In this document: one piece after another, positions 45,234 to 53,788 of the stretch
Position numbering within the stretch: the stretch's first letter is position 1
How the letters are laid out: each line of letters opens with the position of its first letter
From: CADEEN01 sp963706685
GTDB taxonomy: Bacteria; Pseudomonadota; Gammaproteobacteria; Burkholderiales; Burkholderiaceae_C
Direction: 5' to 3'
DNA: 64,000 bases
Assembly: GCA_963706685.1 (NCBI GenBank)
Contig: CAVPMY010000005.1
Coordinates: 248,001-312,000 of the forward strand
Program-made: the position numbers and the translations under genes
The notes under the pieces: generated by a model
What the model saw: the letters and a program-made list of their open reading frames with translations, nothing else
Told to the model about the DNA's origin: nothing
The model's database searches: none

Positions 45234-47162
45234 CTATTGCCGGCGCGCGCTGGCCCACGGTCCGGTGATCGCTTCGATGCCGCACTCCCACAGCGCGGCG
45301 GCGTCGTCGGCATCGTCGACACCCTCGGCGCAGACCTGCACCGGCAGCGCGCGCAGCAACGCCACGCTGCCGGCGACGAAGCGGCGCACCGCCTCGTTGT
45401 GCGCCGCGCCACGCACGAGGGCGACGTCGAGCTTGACGTAGTCCAGACCCAGTTCGTACAGCCGCGGCGCACGGTAGAGCTGGTGCCCGGCATGTTCGAG
45501 TCCGAAGCGCACGCCCAGCGGCCGTACCAGCGCAGCGAACGCGCGCACCAGATCGAAGTGGCCGAGCGCCGCGCCCTCGCCGATCTCGAGCCACAAGCCC
45601 CGTGCACCACGCGGCGAATCGACCAGCAACTGCCGCAACTGCGCCGCAAACGAACCATCGGACAGCGCTGCCAATGCGAGGTTGACGGCGCGCGGCTGAC
45701 CGTCTGCGGCAATGGCGGCCAGGGCCAGGCGCACCGCCAGCAGGTCGATCGACGGCAACAGGCGGCTGCGCGAGGCCAGCGGCAGCCAGCGCGCCGCGGA
45801 CTCGTAGGCGCCGTCCTTGCCGAGTTGCAGTCGCAGCGGGCATTCGAGGTGCGACAACGCACCACCACGGTCGATGACCACGTACTCGGCCAGGCGCGCG
45901 CGGCCCAGGCTCAGCGCGTCTTGCAGGTGGCGGTGCCAGCCCTGCTCACCCGCGGCCAGCGTGGCGTCGTCACCAGCGTCGCATTGGGCGTCGTACTCCG
46001 CAGAGAACGGGCCGTGGCCCTCGGCACGGGCCAGTGCCAGGTCGGCACGCGCCAGCAGCGGGCCGGCGCCGGTGGCCACGCTGTGCTGCCACGGTGTGGC
46101 ACCCACATGCACTACCAAGCGCTCGCTGAAGCCCGTCAAGGCCAGGCGCGCGGCGGCCGCCAGTTCGAGTGCCGCGTCGCGCACCGCCGTCGCCTTGCCG
46201 GGCAACACCAGCGCAAAGTCCGCACCATTCAAGCGGCCAGCCAGCGCGGCGTCGTGCGGCCACGACTGCAAGGCGCCGGCCAGCGTGCGCAGCGCACGGT
46301 CGGTGTCGTCGCGGCCGAGTTCGCGATTGACAGCGGCCAGGTCGGCAACGCGCAGCAGCAGCAGGCAACCGGCTTCGGCATGCGTGTCGTCGCCGAGCAT
46401 CGCGGCAAAACGCTGCATGAAATGTGCGCGGTGCGGCAAGCCGGTCAGGCGGTCCTCATGGGCTTCGCGCCGCAACTGCTCGACTTGCGCCGCCTGCGAT
46501 TCGAAGAGGCGGCGCACGCGCTCGACCATGCCATTCATGGCCTGCGCGACCCGTTTCAACTCCGGCATGCTGGGCTCATCGACCAACAGGTAGCGTCCTT
46601 CAACCAGCGCATTGGCCTGGGCCACCGTGTCGTCGAGCGGACGGCGGATGCGGCGCACGCCGGCAGCGGCCAATGCCATGGCAACCACCCCGAGCACGGC
46701 CAGCAGCAGCACGGCGCGCGAGCCGCCGCGCCACAGCTCGTCGTGCGCGTAGGCGACATGGCTGACGACTTCGACGCGGCCGAGCGCGCGCCAGCCGTCG
46801 CTGACTTGCGCCACACCCGGCGCCGACTCGATCGGCAGCAGCTGCGCGAACCAGTCCGGCGCGACCTGAGGCCGCGCCGAGGCCTCGCGCTCGAAGGCCG
46901 TCGCACCATCGGTCTTGACCAGGCGCATGCGGCTGTAGAAGCCGGTGTCGGCCTGCGTCGACAACAGCAGGTTCATGATCTGCTCGTCGCCGCGCTGCTG
47001 CGACAACGCCAGCGCGATGTTCTGCGCGTTGTCGCTGTTCTTCACGCGCAGCTGGGTTTGCAGCGCATCACGCGTCGATGCGAGGTTGATCCCCACCGCA
47101 CCGGCCAGCGCCAGCAACAGCACCGCCACCAGCAGCCATCCGACTTGTCGCATCAAGCTCAT
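45234..47162 (-). CDS. lapD: LapD-like c-di-GMP receptor (LapD/MoxY N-terminal domain, HAMP, degenerate GGDEF and EAL)
   Basis: A 642-residue inner-membrane protein. It has helix 1 (residues 7-28) and a periplasmic LapD_MoxY-type domain to about 145. That domain contains SDGWRALGRVEVVSHVAY, whose Trp124 matches the LapG-binding loop of Pseudomonas LapD. Helix 2 (149-168), HAMP and a coiled coil follow, then GGDEF and EAL domains. The cyclase signature is NGADF (312-316) instead of GGDEF and the EAL motif is ECP (440-442), so both are probably catalytically dead. This fits a c-di-GMP receptor that sequesters LapG when ligand-bound. It starts 43 bases after lapG and probably forms an operon with it. 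Confidence 0.9.
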   Translation of the reverse strand: MSLMRQVGWLLVAVLLLALAGAVGINLASTRDALQTQLRVKNSDNAQNIALALSQQRGDEQIMNLLLSTQADTGFYSRMRLVKTDGATAFEREASARPQVAPDWFAQLLPIESAPGVAQVSDGWRALGRVEVVSHVAYAHDELWRGGSRAVLLLAVLGVVAMALAAAGVRRIRRPLDDTVAQANALVEGRYLLVDEPSMPELKRVAQAMNGMVERVRRLFESQAAQVEQLRREAHEDRLTGLPHRAHFMQRFAAMLGDDTHAEAGCLLLLRVADLAAVNRELGRDDTDRALRTLAGALQSWPHDAALAGRLNGADFALVLPGKATAVRDAALELAAAARLALTGFSERLVVHVGATPWQHSVATGAGPLLARADLALARAEGHGPFSAEYDAQCDAGDDATLAAGEQGWHRHLQDALSLGRARLAEYVVIDRGGALSHLECPLRLQLGKDGAYESAARWLPLASRSRLLPSIDLLAVRLALAAIAADGQPRAVNLALAALSDGSFAAQLRQLLVDSPRGARGLWLEIGEGAALGHFDLVRAFAALVRPLGVRFGLEHAGHQLYRAPRLYELGLDYVKLDVALVRGAAHNEAVRRFVAGSVALLRALPVQVCAEGVDDADDAAALWECGIEAITGPWASARRQ

Positions 47163-47205
47163 GTCATCACCTCAATAAAACGCCGCGGGGCGTTGCGTAT
47201 CGTGT

Positions 47206-47868
47206 TCATATGAATCCTTCCTCGCGCGCCTTGGCCAGCACCTGACGCCACCGCGACAGCCGTGCCTGCGGATCGCCCGCGCTTTGTGCACCGACGCCCT
47301 GCCACATGCCCTCGCTGTTGAAACTGAAGACCGGCGTCAGGTCGGGCCGGCGCGATGCCGGTCGCACGCTGGTGACGAGGTTGTCCAGAATCAGCGGCTC
47401 GGCGTCGGCATGCGGGTAGTAGGCCAGCACCATATGCGCCTGAGCTTGGTTGCCACCGACCTGCGCGCGCACATAGACGAGCCGCAGTCGCGCCACCGGC
47501 GTGCCGATCGCCAGCAGGCTGAAATACTTGGCGATCGTGTAGTCCTCGCAATCGCCGTGGCCGGCCTGCAGCGTCTCGAGCGGGCTCGCCCAGTGATCGG
47601 CCTCGCTCCAGACCGCATCGTCCGTGGCAAAGATCACACGCCGGTTGAACCAGTTGTTGACCAACGCCAGGCGCGGCCCGTCGTCCAGCGCCGCAGCTTG
47701 CTGCAGCATCTCCTGCAACGGCCCCAGCGCAGCGACTGCCTGCATGCCCAGGCGTTCGGCGGCGCTGCGCATGCGCGCGCGGTCGTAGGCCTGTGGCGCA
47801 CTCGCCAGCGCGCAGACGCCGACCAGCCCGGCCAGCATGGCGCGGCGAGTCCAGCGGACAACAGGCAC
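47206..47868 (-). CDS. lapG: LapG-like periplasmic transglutaminase-like cysteine protease
   Basis: A calcium-dependent protease that would cut the adhesin retention module to release it from the surface. From a GTG at 47868 the protein starts with VVRWTRRAMLAGLVGVCALA, a signal peptide ending near SAPQA. The catalytic triad is Cys in QAGHGDCEDYTIAKYF, His in QAHMVLAYY and Asp in LILDNLVTSV, spaced 38 and 17 residues as in Pseudomonas LapG; the acidic residues beside the Cys (DCED) match its calcium site. An in-frame GTG at 47919 would add 17 Pro-rich residues; neither start has a good ribosome site. The gap 47869-48149 toward lapE holds no gene that I can support and must carry divergent promoters. 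Confidence 0.9.
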   Translation of the reverse strand: MPVVRWTRRAMLAGLVGVCALASAPQAYDRARMRSAAERLGMQAVAALGPLQEMLQQAAALDDGPRLALVNNWFNRRVIFATDDAVWSEADHWASPLETLQAGHGDCEDYTIAKYFSLLAIGTPVARLRLVYVRAQVGGNQAQAHMVLAYYPHADAEPLILDNLVTSVRPASRRPDLTPVFSFNSEGMWQGVGAQSAGDPQARLSRWRQVLAKAREEGFI

Positions 47869-48149
47869 AACTTGGCATGGCGGGTGGCGGTTGGGTGGAG
47901 GCACGAACAGACGCGGCACGGACCCGCGAGCAGCAGCGGGCCATCCGGTGCTTCATCGGCCTGCGCGCCGGGCGCTGCAGCCTTCAGCGACTGCGGCACC
48001 GACAGGCCCGCACCCGGCGTGGAAAACTGCCGCACACCTGTGGCTGGCTGCGGCGCGGATGCAAGTGCCCCCTTTAAACTTTGCGCGCCTTACAACAGAT
48101 AACACCCACGCGATGGCCTTCCACGCCTGGGGCACAACGAAAGCTCGCG

Positions 48150-49706
48150 ATGTACGCAACGGTGCGAATGACAGTCCTGGCCGCGGCGGCGCTGCTGGCC
48201 TGCGCCGCGTCAGCACAATCCACAGCGCCAGTGCCGGCCACAGATGCCGTGCGCGCAGCGGCGCAAAAGGCCATTGCCGCCAATCCGGAAGTGGCTCAGC
48301 GCCTGAATGCCTTGCGGTCCTCCAACGCGGCTGTCGACGTGGTGCGCGGCGGTCTGCGCCCGCGGGTCGATCTCGAAGCCAGCGTGGGCCGCACCAGCGA
48401 CCGCATCTCGACGCGCAACCCCGAGGGCGAGAGCCTGTCGCGCGCCGGCGCTGCTTTGTCGGTGAACCAGGTGCTGTGGGATGCCAACCTGATCCGCAGC
48501 GACATCGAGCGCGCCGGCCATGAACAGCGCGCGCGTTGGTTCGAGTTTCTCGATGCCAGCGAGACGATCGCGCTCGAAGCCGTGCGCGCCCACCATGATG
48601 TGATGCGCGAGCGCGAACTGGTCTCACTGGCCGAGGACAACTACGTCCAGCACAAGTACGCCTCGACGCAGATCGCCAGCCGCGTCAACGCCGGCGTCGG
48701 CCGTGGCGTCGATCTCGAACAGGCCAAGGCGCGATTGGCCCTGGCCGAAAGCAACCTCACCACCGAAACCGCCAACCTGCATGACGTCACGGCGCGCTAC
48801 GCGCGCATCGTCGGCGAGTTGCCGCCGCAACGCGTGGCTGCGTCGGCAGCTTCCAGTGCCGGCCTGCCAGGCAGCGCCGGTGAAGCCGCCACGCTGGCCG
48901 TGCAATCGAGCCCGGCGATCAGTGCGGCGATCGAGAACCTGCGCTCCGCCAGGTCCACCACCAAGGGCCGTGAAGGACAGATGTGGCAGCCGCGCGTAGA
49001 AGCGCGCCTGCGCACTGGCCTGGGCCGCAACCTCGACGGTGTGCCCGACCAGAAGCGCGACACCAGCGCCGAGGTCGTGCTCAACTGGAATCTGTACAAC
49101 GGCGGCAGCGACCAGGCGCGCGTGCGCCAGGCGGTCGACACGGTCAACCAGGCGGCCGACATCCGCGACAAGACCTGCCGCGACACGCGCCAGCAAGCGG
49201 CGATCGCCTTCAACGACACGCAAAAATTCATGCAGACGCTCGAAGCGCTCGACCGCAACGTGCTGGCGATCGAAAAGGCGCGCGACGCCTACCGCCAGCA
49301 GTTCGACATCGGCCAGCGCAGCCTGCTCGATCTGCTCAACGCCGAGAATGAACTCTTCACGGCCCGGCGCGCCTATGCCAATGCCGAGCACGATCTGCTG
49401 ATCGCGCAGGCGCGCACGCTGGCCTGGAGCCAGCGCCTGACGACGCAACTGGGCCTGACGCGCATGGACGCGGGCGGCCTCGACGCCAAGAACTGGGCCG
49501 CCGGCGAAGACGTGCCTTCGCGCTGCCCGGCGCTGGCCTACGAACCGTTCGGCACCGTGGTCAGGAGCGAACTCGACCAGCGCGCTTCGCAACTCGTGCA
49601 AGCCGCACCGCCGGTGGCGCCCGTGCCAGCGGCATCGGCGCCTGCACCGGCTGCGACGCCGGTCAAGCCGCCGGCCCAGCCGACGATCATTCGCAAGACG
49701 AACTAG
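48150..49706 (+). CDS. lapE: TolC-family outer-membrane channel of the adhesin secretion system (LapE-like)
   Basis: A 518-residue protein. The signal peptide (MTVLAAAALLACAASAQS) is followed by the OEP/TolC fold: paired helical repeats around RPRVDLEASVGRTSD, RVNAGVGRGVDLEQAKARLA, WNLYNGGSDQARVRQAVDT and FDIGQRSLLDLLNAENELF. The last is the usual C-terminal TolC signature. The tail after 49590 is Pro/Ala-rich. By analogy it forms the pore that both secretes the adhesin and holds its retention module. It is divergent from lapG-lapD. The ATG at 48150 is chosen; 48168 is possible, and the in-frame TTG at 48081 gives an unlikely N-terminus. Confidence 0.88.
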   Translation: MYATVRMTVLAAAALLACAASAQSTAPVPATDAVRAAAQKAIAANPEVAQRLNALRSSNAAVDVVRGGLRPRVDLEASVGRTSDRISTRNPEGESLSRAGAALSVNQVLWDANLIRSDIERAGHEQRARWFEFLDASETIALEAVRAHHDVMRERELVSLAEDNYVQHKYASTQIASRVNAGVGRGVDLEQAKARLALAESNLTTETANLHDVTARYARIVGELPPQRVAASAASSAGLPGSAGEAATLAVQSSPAISAAIENLRSARSTTKGREGQMWQPRVEARLRTGLGRNLDGVPDQKRDTSAEVVLNWNLYNGGSDQARVRQAVDTVNQAADIRDKTCRDTRQQAAIAFNDTQKFMQTLEALDRNVLAIEKARDAYRQQFDIGQRSLLDLLNAENELFTARRAYANAEHDLLIAQARTLAWSQRLTTQLGLTRMDAGGLDAKNWAAGEDVPSRCPALAYEPFGTVVRSELDQRASQLVQAAPPVAPVPAASAPAPAATPVKPPAQPTIIRKTN

Positions 49707-49727
49707 GCTGGCCGCTTGCCGGTGCGC

Positions 49728-51509
49728 TCACTTGCGCGCCGGCGGCAAGTCGGTGCATGAGCCGTGCGCCACTTCGGCGGCCATGCCGATGCTCTCGCCG
49801 AGCGTCGGATGCGGATGGATCGTCTTGCCGATGTCGACCGCGTCGGCGCCCATCTCGATGGCCAGCGCGACCTCGCCGATCATGTCGCCGGCATGCGTGC
49901 CGACGATGCCGCCGCCGACGATGCGGTGGGTTTCTTCGTCGAACAGCAGCTTGGTGAAGCCTTCGTCGCGACCGTTGGCGATGGCGCGGCCTGAAGCCGT
50001 CCACGGGAACAGGCCCTTCTTGAGCTTGAGTCCCTTGGCCTTCGCCTCATCCTCGGTCACGCCGACCCAGGCGATCTCCGGGTCCGTGTAGGCCACGCTG
50101 GGAATCACGCGCGCGTCGAACGCGGCCTTGGTGTCGCCACTGGCCACTTCCGCGGCGACATGCGCCTCATGCACCGCCTTGTGGGCCAGCATCGGCTGGC
50201 CGACGATGTCGCCGATGGCAAAGATATGCGGCACGTTGGTGCGCATCTGGATGTCCACCGGGATGAAGCCGCGCTCGCCGACGATCACGCCGGCTTTGTC
50301 GGCGCCGATCTTCTTGCCATTGGGGCTGCGGCCGACGGCCTGCAGCACGAGGTCGTAGCGCACCGCGTCCTTCGGCGCGCCCTCGCCTTCGAACTTGACA
50401 TGGATGCCGTCCTTCTTCGCCTCGGCGCCGACGGTCTTGGTCTTCAGCATGATGCTGTCGAAGCGCGGCGCGTTCAACTTCTGCCAAACCTTGACCAGGT
50501 CGCGGTCGGCGCCGAGCATCAGCGAGTCCAACATCTCGACGACATCGAGGCGCGCGCCGAGCGTCGAGTACACGGTACCCATCTCGAGGCCGATGATGCC
50601 GCCGCCGACGACGAGCATCTTCTCGGGCTTCTGCCGCAATTCGAGCGCGCCGGTGCTGGTGACGATGCGCGGGTCGTCCTTCGGCAGGAACGGCAGCTTC
50701 ACGGCTTCGGAGCCGGCGGCGATGATGGCATTCTTGAACTTGATGGTCTGGCTCTTGCCGTCGGCCATCGCCACCTTCAGGTGATGCGGGTCGGCGAACT
50801 CGCCCGTGCCCTGCACCACCGTGACCTTGCGCATCTTGGCCATCGCCGCCAGGCCGCCGGTCAACTTGCCGACGACCTTGTTCTTGTGTGCGAGCAGCTT
50901 GGCCAGGTCGACCTTCGGCTTGCCGAAGGTGACGCCGAGGTCGGCGAAGTGGCTCGCCTCGTCCATGACGGCGGCGACGTGCAGCAGCGCCTTGCTCGGA
51001 ATGCAGCCGACGTTCAGGCACACGCCGCCCAGCGTCGGGTAGCGCTCGACGAGCACGGTCTTCATGCCGAGGTCGGCCGCACGGAACGCTGCCGAGTAGC
51101 CGCCGGGGCCGGCGCCGAGGACGAGCATGTCGCATTCGAGATCGGCGCCGCCGGCATGGCTTGCCGCAGCGGGCGCGCTGAGCGGCGCAGCCTGGGCAGC
51201 AGGCGCCGCTTTGGGTGCCGGGGCTGGCTCAGGTGCAGGTGCAGGTGCAGGTGCAGATGCAGATGCAGATGCTGCGCTGTCGAGCAGCAGCACCACCGTG
51301 CCCTCGTTGACCTTGTCGCCAATTTTGACCTTGAGTTCCTTGACAACACCCGCGGTCGACGACGGAATCTCCATCGACGCCTTGTCGGACTCGACGGTGA
51401 TCAGCGACTGTTCGGCGGCGACGCTGTCGCCCGGTTTGACCAACACCTCGATGACGGCCACGTCCTTGAAATCGCCGATATCGGGAACCTTGACTTCGAT
51501 CGCGGCCAT
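49728..51509 (-). CDS. lpdA: Dihydrolipoamide dehydrogenase (E3) with N-terminal lipoyl domain
   Basis: E3 of the pyruvate dehydrogenase complex reoxidises dihydrolipoamide with FAD and NAD. The 593-residue protein carries its own lipoyl domain (MAAIEVKVPDIGDFKDVAVI to SDKASMEIP, lipoylated Lys), then an Ala/Pro linker and the flavoprotein. The latter has the FAD motif VLGAGPGGYSAAFRAADLG, the redox disulfide in CLNVGCIPSKALL, the NAD motif VVGGGIIGLEMGTVYSTLG, and the C-terminal His-Pro region TIHPHPTLGESIGMAAE. Lipoyl-E3 fusions are common in betaproteobacteria. It is the last gene of the aceE-aceF-bph-lpdA operon, five bases after bph. The ATG at 51509 is chosen by homology. Confidence 0.95.
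   Translation of the reverse strand: MAAIEVKVPDIGDFKDVAVIEVLVKPGDSVAAEQSLITVESDKASMEIPSSTAGVVKELKVKIGDKVNEGTVVLLLDSAASASASAPAPAPAPEPAPAPKAAPAAQAAPLSAPAAASHAGGADLECDMLVLGAGPGGYSAAFRAADLGMKTVLVERYPTLGGVCLNVGCIPSKALLHVAAVMDEASHFADLGVTFGKPKVDLAKLLAHKNKVVGKLTGGLAAMAKMRKVTVVQGTGEFADPHHLKVAMADGKSQTIKFKNAIIAAGSEAVKLPFLPKDDPRIVTSTGALELRQKPEKMLVVGGGIIGLEMGTVYSTLGARLDVVEMLDSLMLGADRDLVKVWQKLNAPRFDSIMLKTKTVGAEAKKDGIHVKFEGEGAPKDAVRYDLVLQAVGRSPNGKKIGADKAGVIVGERGFIPVDIQMRTNVPHIFAIGDIVGQPMLAHKAVHEAHVAAEVASGDTKAAFDARVIPSVAYTDPEIAWVGVTEDEAKAKGLKLKKGLFPWTASGRAIANGRDEGFTKLLFDEETHRIVGGGIVGTHAGDMIGEVALAIEMGADAVDIGKTIHPHPTLGESIGMAAEVAHGSCTDLPPARK
51230..51272. repeat. Hexanucleotide repeat in the lpdA linker
   Basis: On the plus strand, AGGTGC units run into AGATGC units, about eight in all. 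On the coding strand they give an alternating Ala-Pro/Ala-Ser linker (SASASAPAPAPAPEPAP) between the lipoyl and flavoprotein domains. Changes in copy number keep the frame and would only alter linker length. Confidence 0.75.
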
Positions 51510-51514
51510 TCGCG

Positions 51515-52093
51515 TTACCTCGTTTTCTTGAGTTTGATGGTGTGCAGCCGCACCGGCGCGGCCGAGTTCTTGTCGAATTCGCAACCCGCGGCAGCACCGA
51601 TGCGCGCCACGTCGCTGGCGCTCTTGGCGCGCGCATAGCTGGCATGCATCGCGCCGAGCGCAAATGCGCGGCCCGATCCGATCGACCAGAAGCGCTCGAA
51701 TTCGAAGACTTCGCGGTACGAATAGACGCCGAACAGCCCCGAGGCATTGGCGATCAACACTGTGAACTGGCTGCTCTCGTACGGGTCGGCGTCTTCTTCC
51801 TTCGGATTGAGGAAGTACTGCTCTTTCAATTTCGGGTGCAGCTGAAGAAAGGTATCGAAGACCTCGTCGCGCGACTCGAGCTTGAGTTCACCTCTGGGCA
51901 ATGCCGCCAGCGCCTTGCGCAGCACCGGGAAATGCGCCGTCGTGCCCGACATGCCGAAGTACGAGTCCCCGACCTTGAACAGCTTGTCGTTGTTCTCGTA
52001 GCCGTGCGGCAGGCGCGTGTCGCCGAAGGTGACGAGACTGTCGGCGGCGATCGCGAGTTGCCCGCCTTTGCGGACGACGCAGACGGTGGTCAT
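51515..52093 (-). CDS. HslV-like Ntn-hydrolase, betaproteobacterial proteasome homologue (BPH) type
   Basis: A 192-residue protein starting MTTVCVVRKGGQLAIAADSL. After Met removal this aligns with HslV: Thr1 nucleophile, Asp17 (AIAADS) and the TFGDT stretch at the HslV TLGNT position. A Lys near 33-36 (NNDKLFK) completes a likely catalytic set, and GMSGTTAHF matches the HslV GFAGGTADAF loop. BPH proteins are proteasome-like peptidases restricted to betaproteobacteria whose role is unsettled; such genes are sometimes misnamed transporters. It sits in the PDH operon, 10 bases after aceF and 5 before lpdA. I am confident of the fold and moderately confident of the BPH assignment. Confidence 0.8.
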   Translation of the reverse strand: MTTVCVVRKGGQLAIAADSLVTFGDTRLPHGYENNDKLFKVGDSYFGMSGTTAHFPVLRKALAALPRGELKLESRDEVFDTFLQLHPKLKEQYFLNPKEEDADPYESSQFTVLIANASGLFGVYSYREVFEFERFWSIGSGRAFALGAMHASYARAKSASDVARIGAAAGCEFDKNSAAPVRLHTIKLKKTR

Positions 52094-52103
52094 GCAAGTG
52101 GCA

Positions 52104-53771
52104 CTACAGAATCACGCGTCGGAAGTCGGCAAGCACCTGGCCGAGGTAGGCGTTGAAGCGCGCCGCCGAGGCGCCGTCGATCACACGGTGGTCGTAGGAC
52201 AGCGACAGCGGCAGCGTCAGGCGCGGCACGAAGGCCTTGCCGTCCCAATGCGGCTTCATCGCGCTCTTGGACAGGCCGAGGATGGCGACTTCAGGCGCGT
52301 TGATGATCGGCGTGAAATGCGTACCGCCGATGCCGCCCAACGAGCTGATCGAGAAGCAGCCGCCGGTCATGTCGGCCGGGCCCAGCTTGCCGTCGCGCGC
52401 CTTCTTGGCCAGCTCACTCATCTCCTGGCTGATCTGCAGCACGCCCTTCTGGTCGGCGTTCTTGAGCACCGGCACCATCAGGCCATTGGGCGTGTCGGCG
52501 GCGAAGCCGATGTGGAAGTATTGCTTGTAGACCAGCGCGTCGCCCGAAGGGGTCGATTCAAGGCTGGCATTGAAGTCGGGGAACTTCTTCAATGCCGAGA
52601 CCACGGCCTTGATGACGAACGCCAGCATCGTCACCTTGATGCCGCTCTTCTCGTTTTCCTTGTTGAGCTTGACGCGCAAGGCTTCGAGTTCGGTGATATC
52701 CGCGTCGTCGTTGTTGGTGACATGCGGGATCAGCACCCAGTTGCGGTGCAGGTTCGCGCCGCTGATCTTCTTGATGCGCGACAGGTCTTTGCGCTCGACC
52801 GGGCCGAACTTGCCGAAGTCCACTTGCGGCCACGGCAGCAGGCCGGGAAATGCACCGCCGGCGGCCGCACCTGCCGGCGCCTTCGCTTGCTGCATCGCCG
52901 TCTGCGTGGCGCCCGACATCACGCCCTTGACGAAACCCTGCACATCGGCCTGCGTGATGCGGCCCTTGGGGCCCGAGCCCTTGACTTCGCCGAGCGGCAC
53001 GCCGAGTTCGCGCGCGAACCTGCGAATCGACGGCGAGGCGTGTGGCAGCGCGCCTTTGGCGGCCGTCGGATCGTGCGACGGCACGACTGCCGCCGGCGCC
53101 GCACTCGCCGCGGGGCTCGGGGCTGTCGGTGCGGGAGCCGGAACGGCTGCGGGCGGCGGTGCCGCGCCGCCCGCAACGCCTTCCAGCACCACCAGCGGCG
53201 AGCCCATGTTGACCTTGTCGCCGACCTTGACCTGCACCGACTTGACGATGCCGGCGTGCGACGACGGAATCTCCATCGACGCCTTGTCGGACTCGACCGT
53301 GATCAGGCTTTGCTCGACCTTGACCGTGTCGCCCGGCTTGACGAAGACCTCGATGACGGCAACATCCTTGAAGTCGCCGATGTCGGGCACGGTCACGTCG
53401 ATGCTGCCGCCGGCGCCGGCCGCGGGAGCGGGCGCCGGCGGTGGCGGCGCATCGACCAGGGCCGGCTGCACAGGCGCCTGCGCGGGTGCGGGTGCGGGTG
53501 CCGGTGCGGGTGCGGGGGCCGGCGCCGAATCCGCGGCGGCTTCGAGCGTCAGCACCACTGAGCCCTCCTTGACCTTGTCGCCGATCTTGACCATGAGGTC
53601 CTTGACCACGCCCGCGGCCGACGAAGGAATCTCCATCGACGCCTTGTCGGACTCCACCGTGATCAGCGACTGCTCAGCCGCAATCGTGTCGCCCGGCTTG
53701 ACCAGCAATTCGATCACCGCCACATCGGCAAAGTCGCCGATGTCGGGCACTTTGATTTCAACCACCGCCAT
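52104..53771 (-). CDS. aceF: Pyruvate dehydrogenase E2, dihydrolipoamide acetyltransferase
   Basis: E2 forms the core of the PDH complex and transfers acetyl groups from lipoate to CoA. The 555-residue protein has two lipoyl domains (each with the lipoylated Lys in SDKASMEIPSS), joined by Ala/Pro linkers. A peripheral subunit-binding domain follows (ASPSIRRFARELGVPL to PKGRITQADVQGF), then the catalytic domain ending LPLSLSYDHRVIDGASAARF with its His and Asp. The ATG at 53771 has GGAG six bases upstream and gives the usual MAVVEIKVPDIGDF start. An ATG at 53792 overlapping the aceE stop (ATGA) would add seven residues. Confidence 0.95.
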   Translation of the reverse strand: MAVVEIKVPDIGDFADVAVIELLVKPGDTIAAEQSLITVESDKASMEIPSSAAGVVKDLMVKIGDKVKEGSVVLTLEAAADSAPAPAPAPAPAPAPAQAPVQPALVDAPPPPAPAPAAGAGGSIDVTVPDIGDFKDVAVIEVFVKPGDTVKVEQSLITVESDKASMEIPSSHAGIVKSVQVKVGDKVNMGSPLVVLEGVAGGAAPPPAAVPAPAPTAPSPAASAAPAAVVPSHDPTAAKGALPHASPSIRRFARELGVPLGEVKGSGPKGRITQADVQGFVKGVMSGATQTAMQQAKAPAGAAAGGAFPGLLPWPQVDFGKFGPVERKDLSRIKKISGANLHRNWVLIPHVTNNDDADITELEALRVKLNKENEKSGIKVTMLAFVIKAVVSALKKFPDFNASLESTPSGDALVYKQYFHIGFAADTPNGLMVPVLKNADQKGVLQISQEMSELAKKARDGKLGPADMTGGCFSISSLGGIGGTHFTPIINAPEVAILGLSKSAMKPHWDGKAFVPRLTLPLSLSYDHRVIDGASAARFNAYLGQVLADFRRVIL

Positions 53772-53788
53772 TTGATGCTCCGTTGTTG

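Noticed and set aside
45093..47213. 706-residue plus-strand open frame opposite lapD
   Set aside because: Low-complexity Arg/Gln/Ala composition; lapD on the minus strand has complete domain architecture.
50160..53561. Long plus-strand open frames opposite lpdA, bph and aceF
   Set aside because: Shadows of well-identified minus-strand genes in GC-rich DNA.
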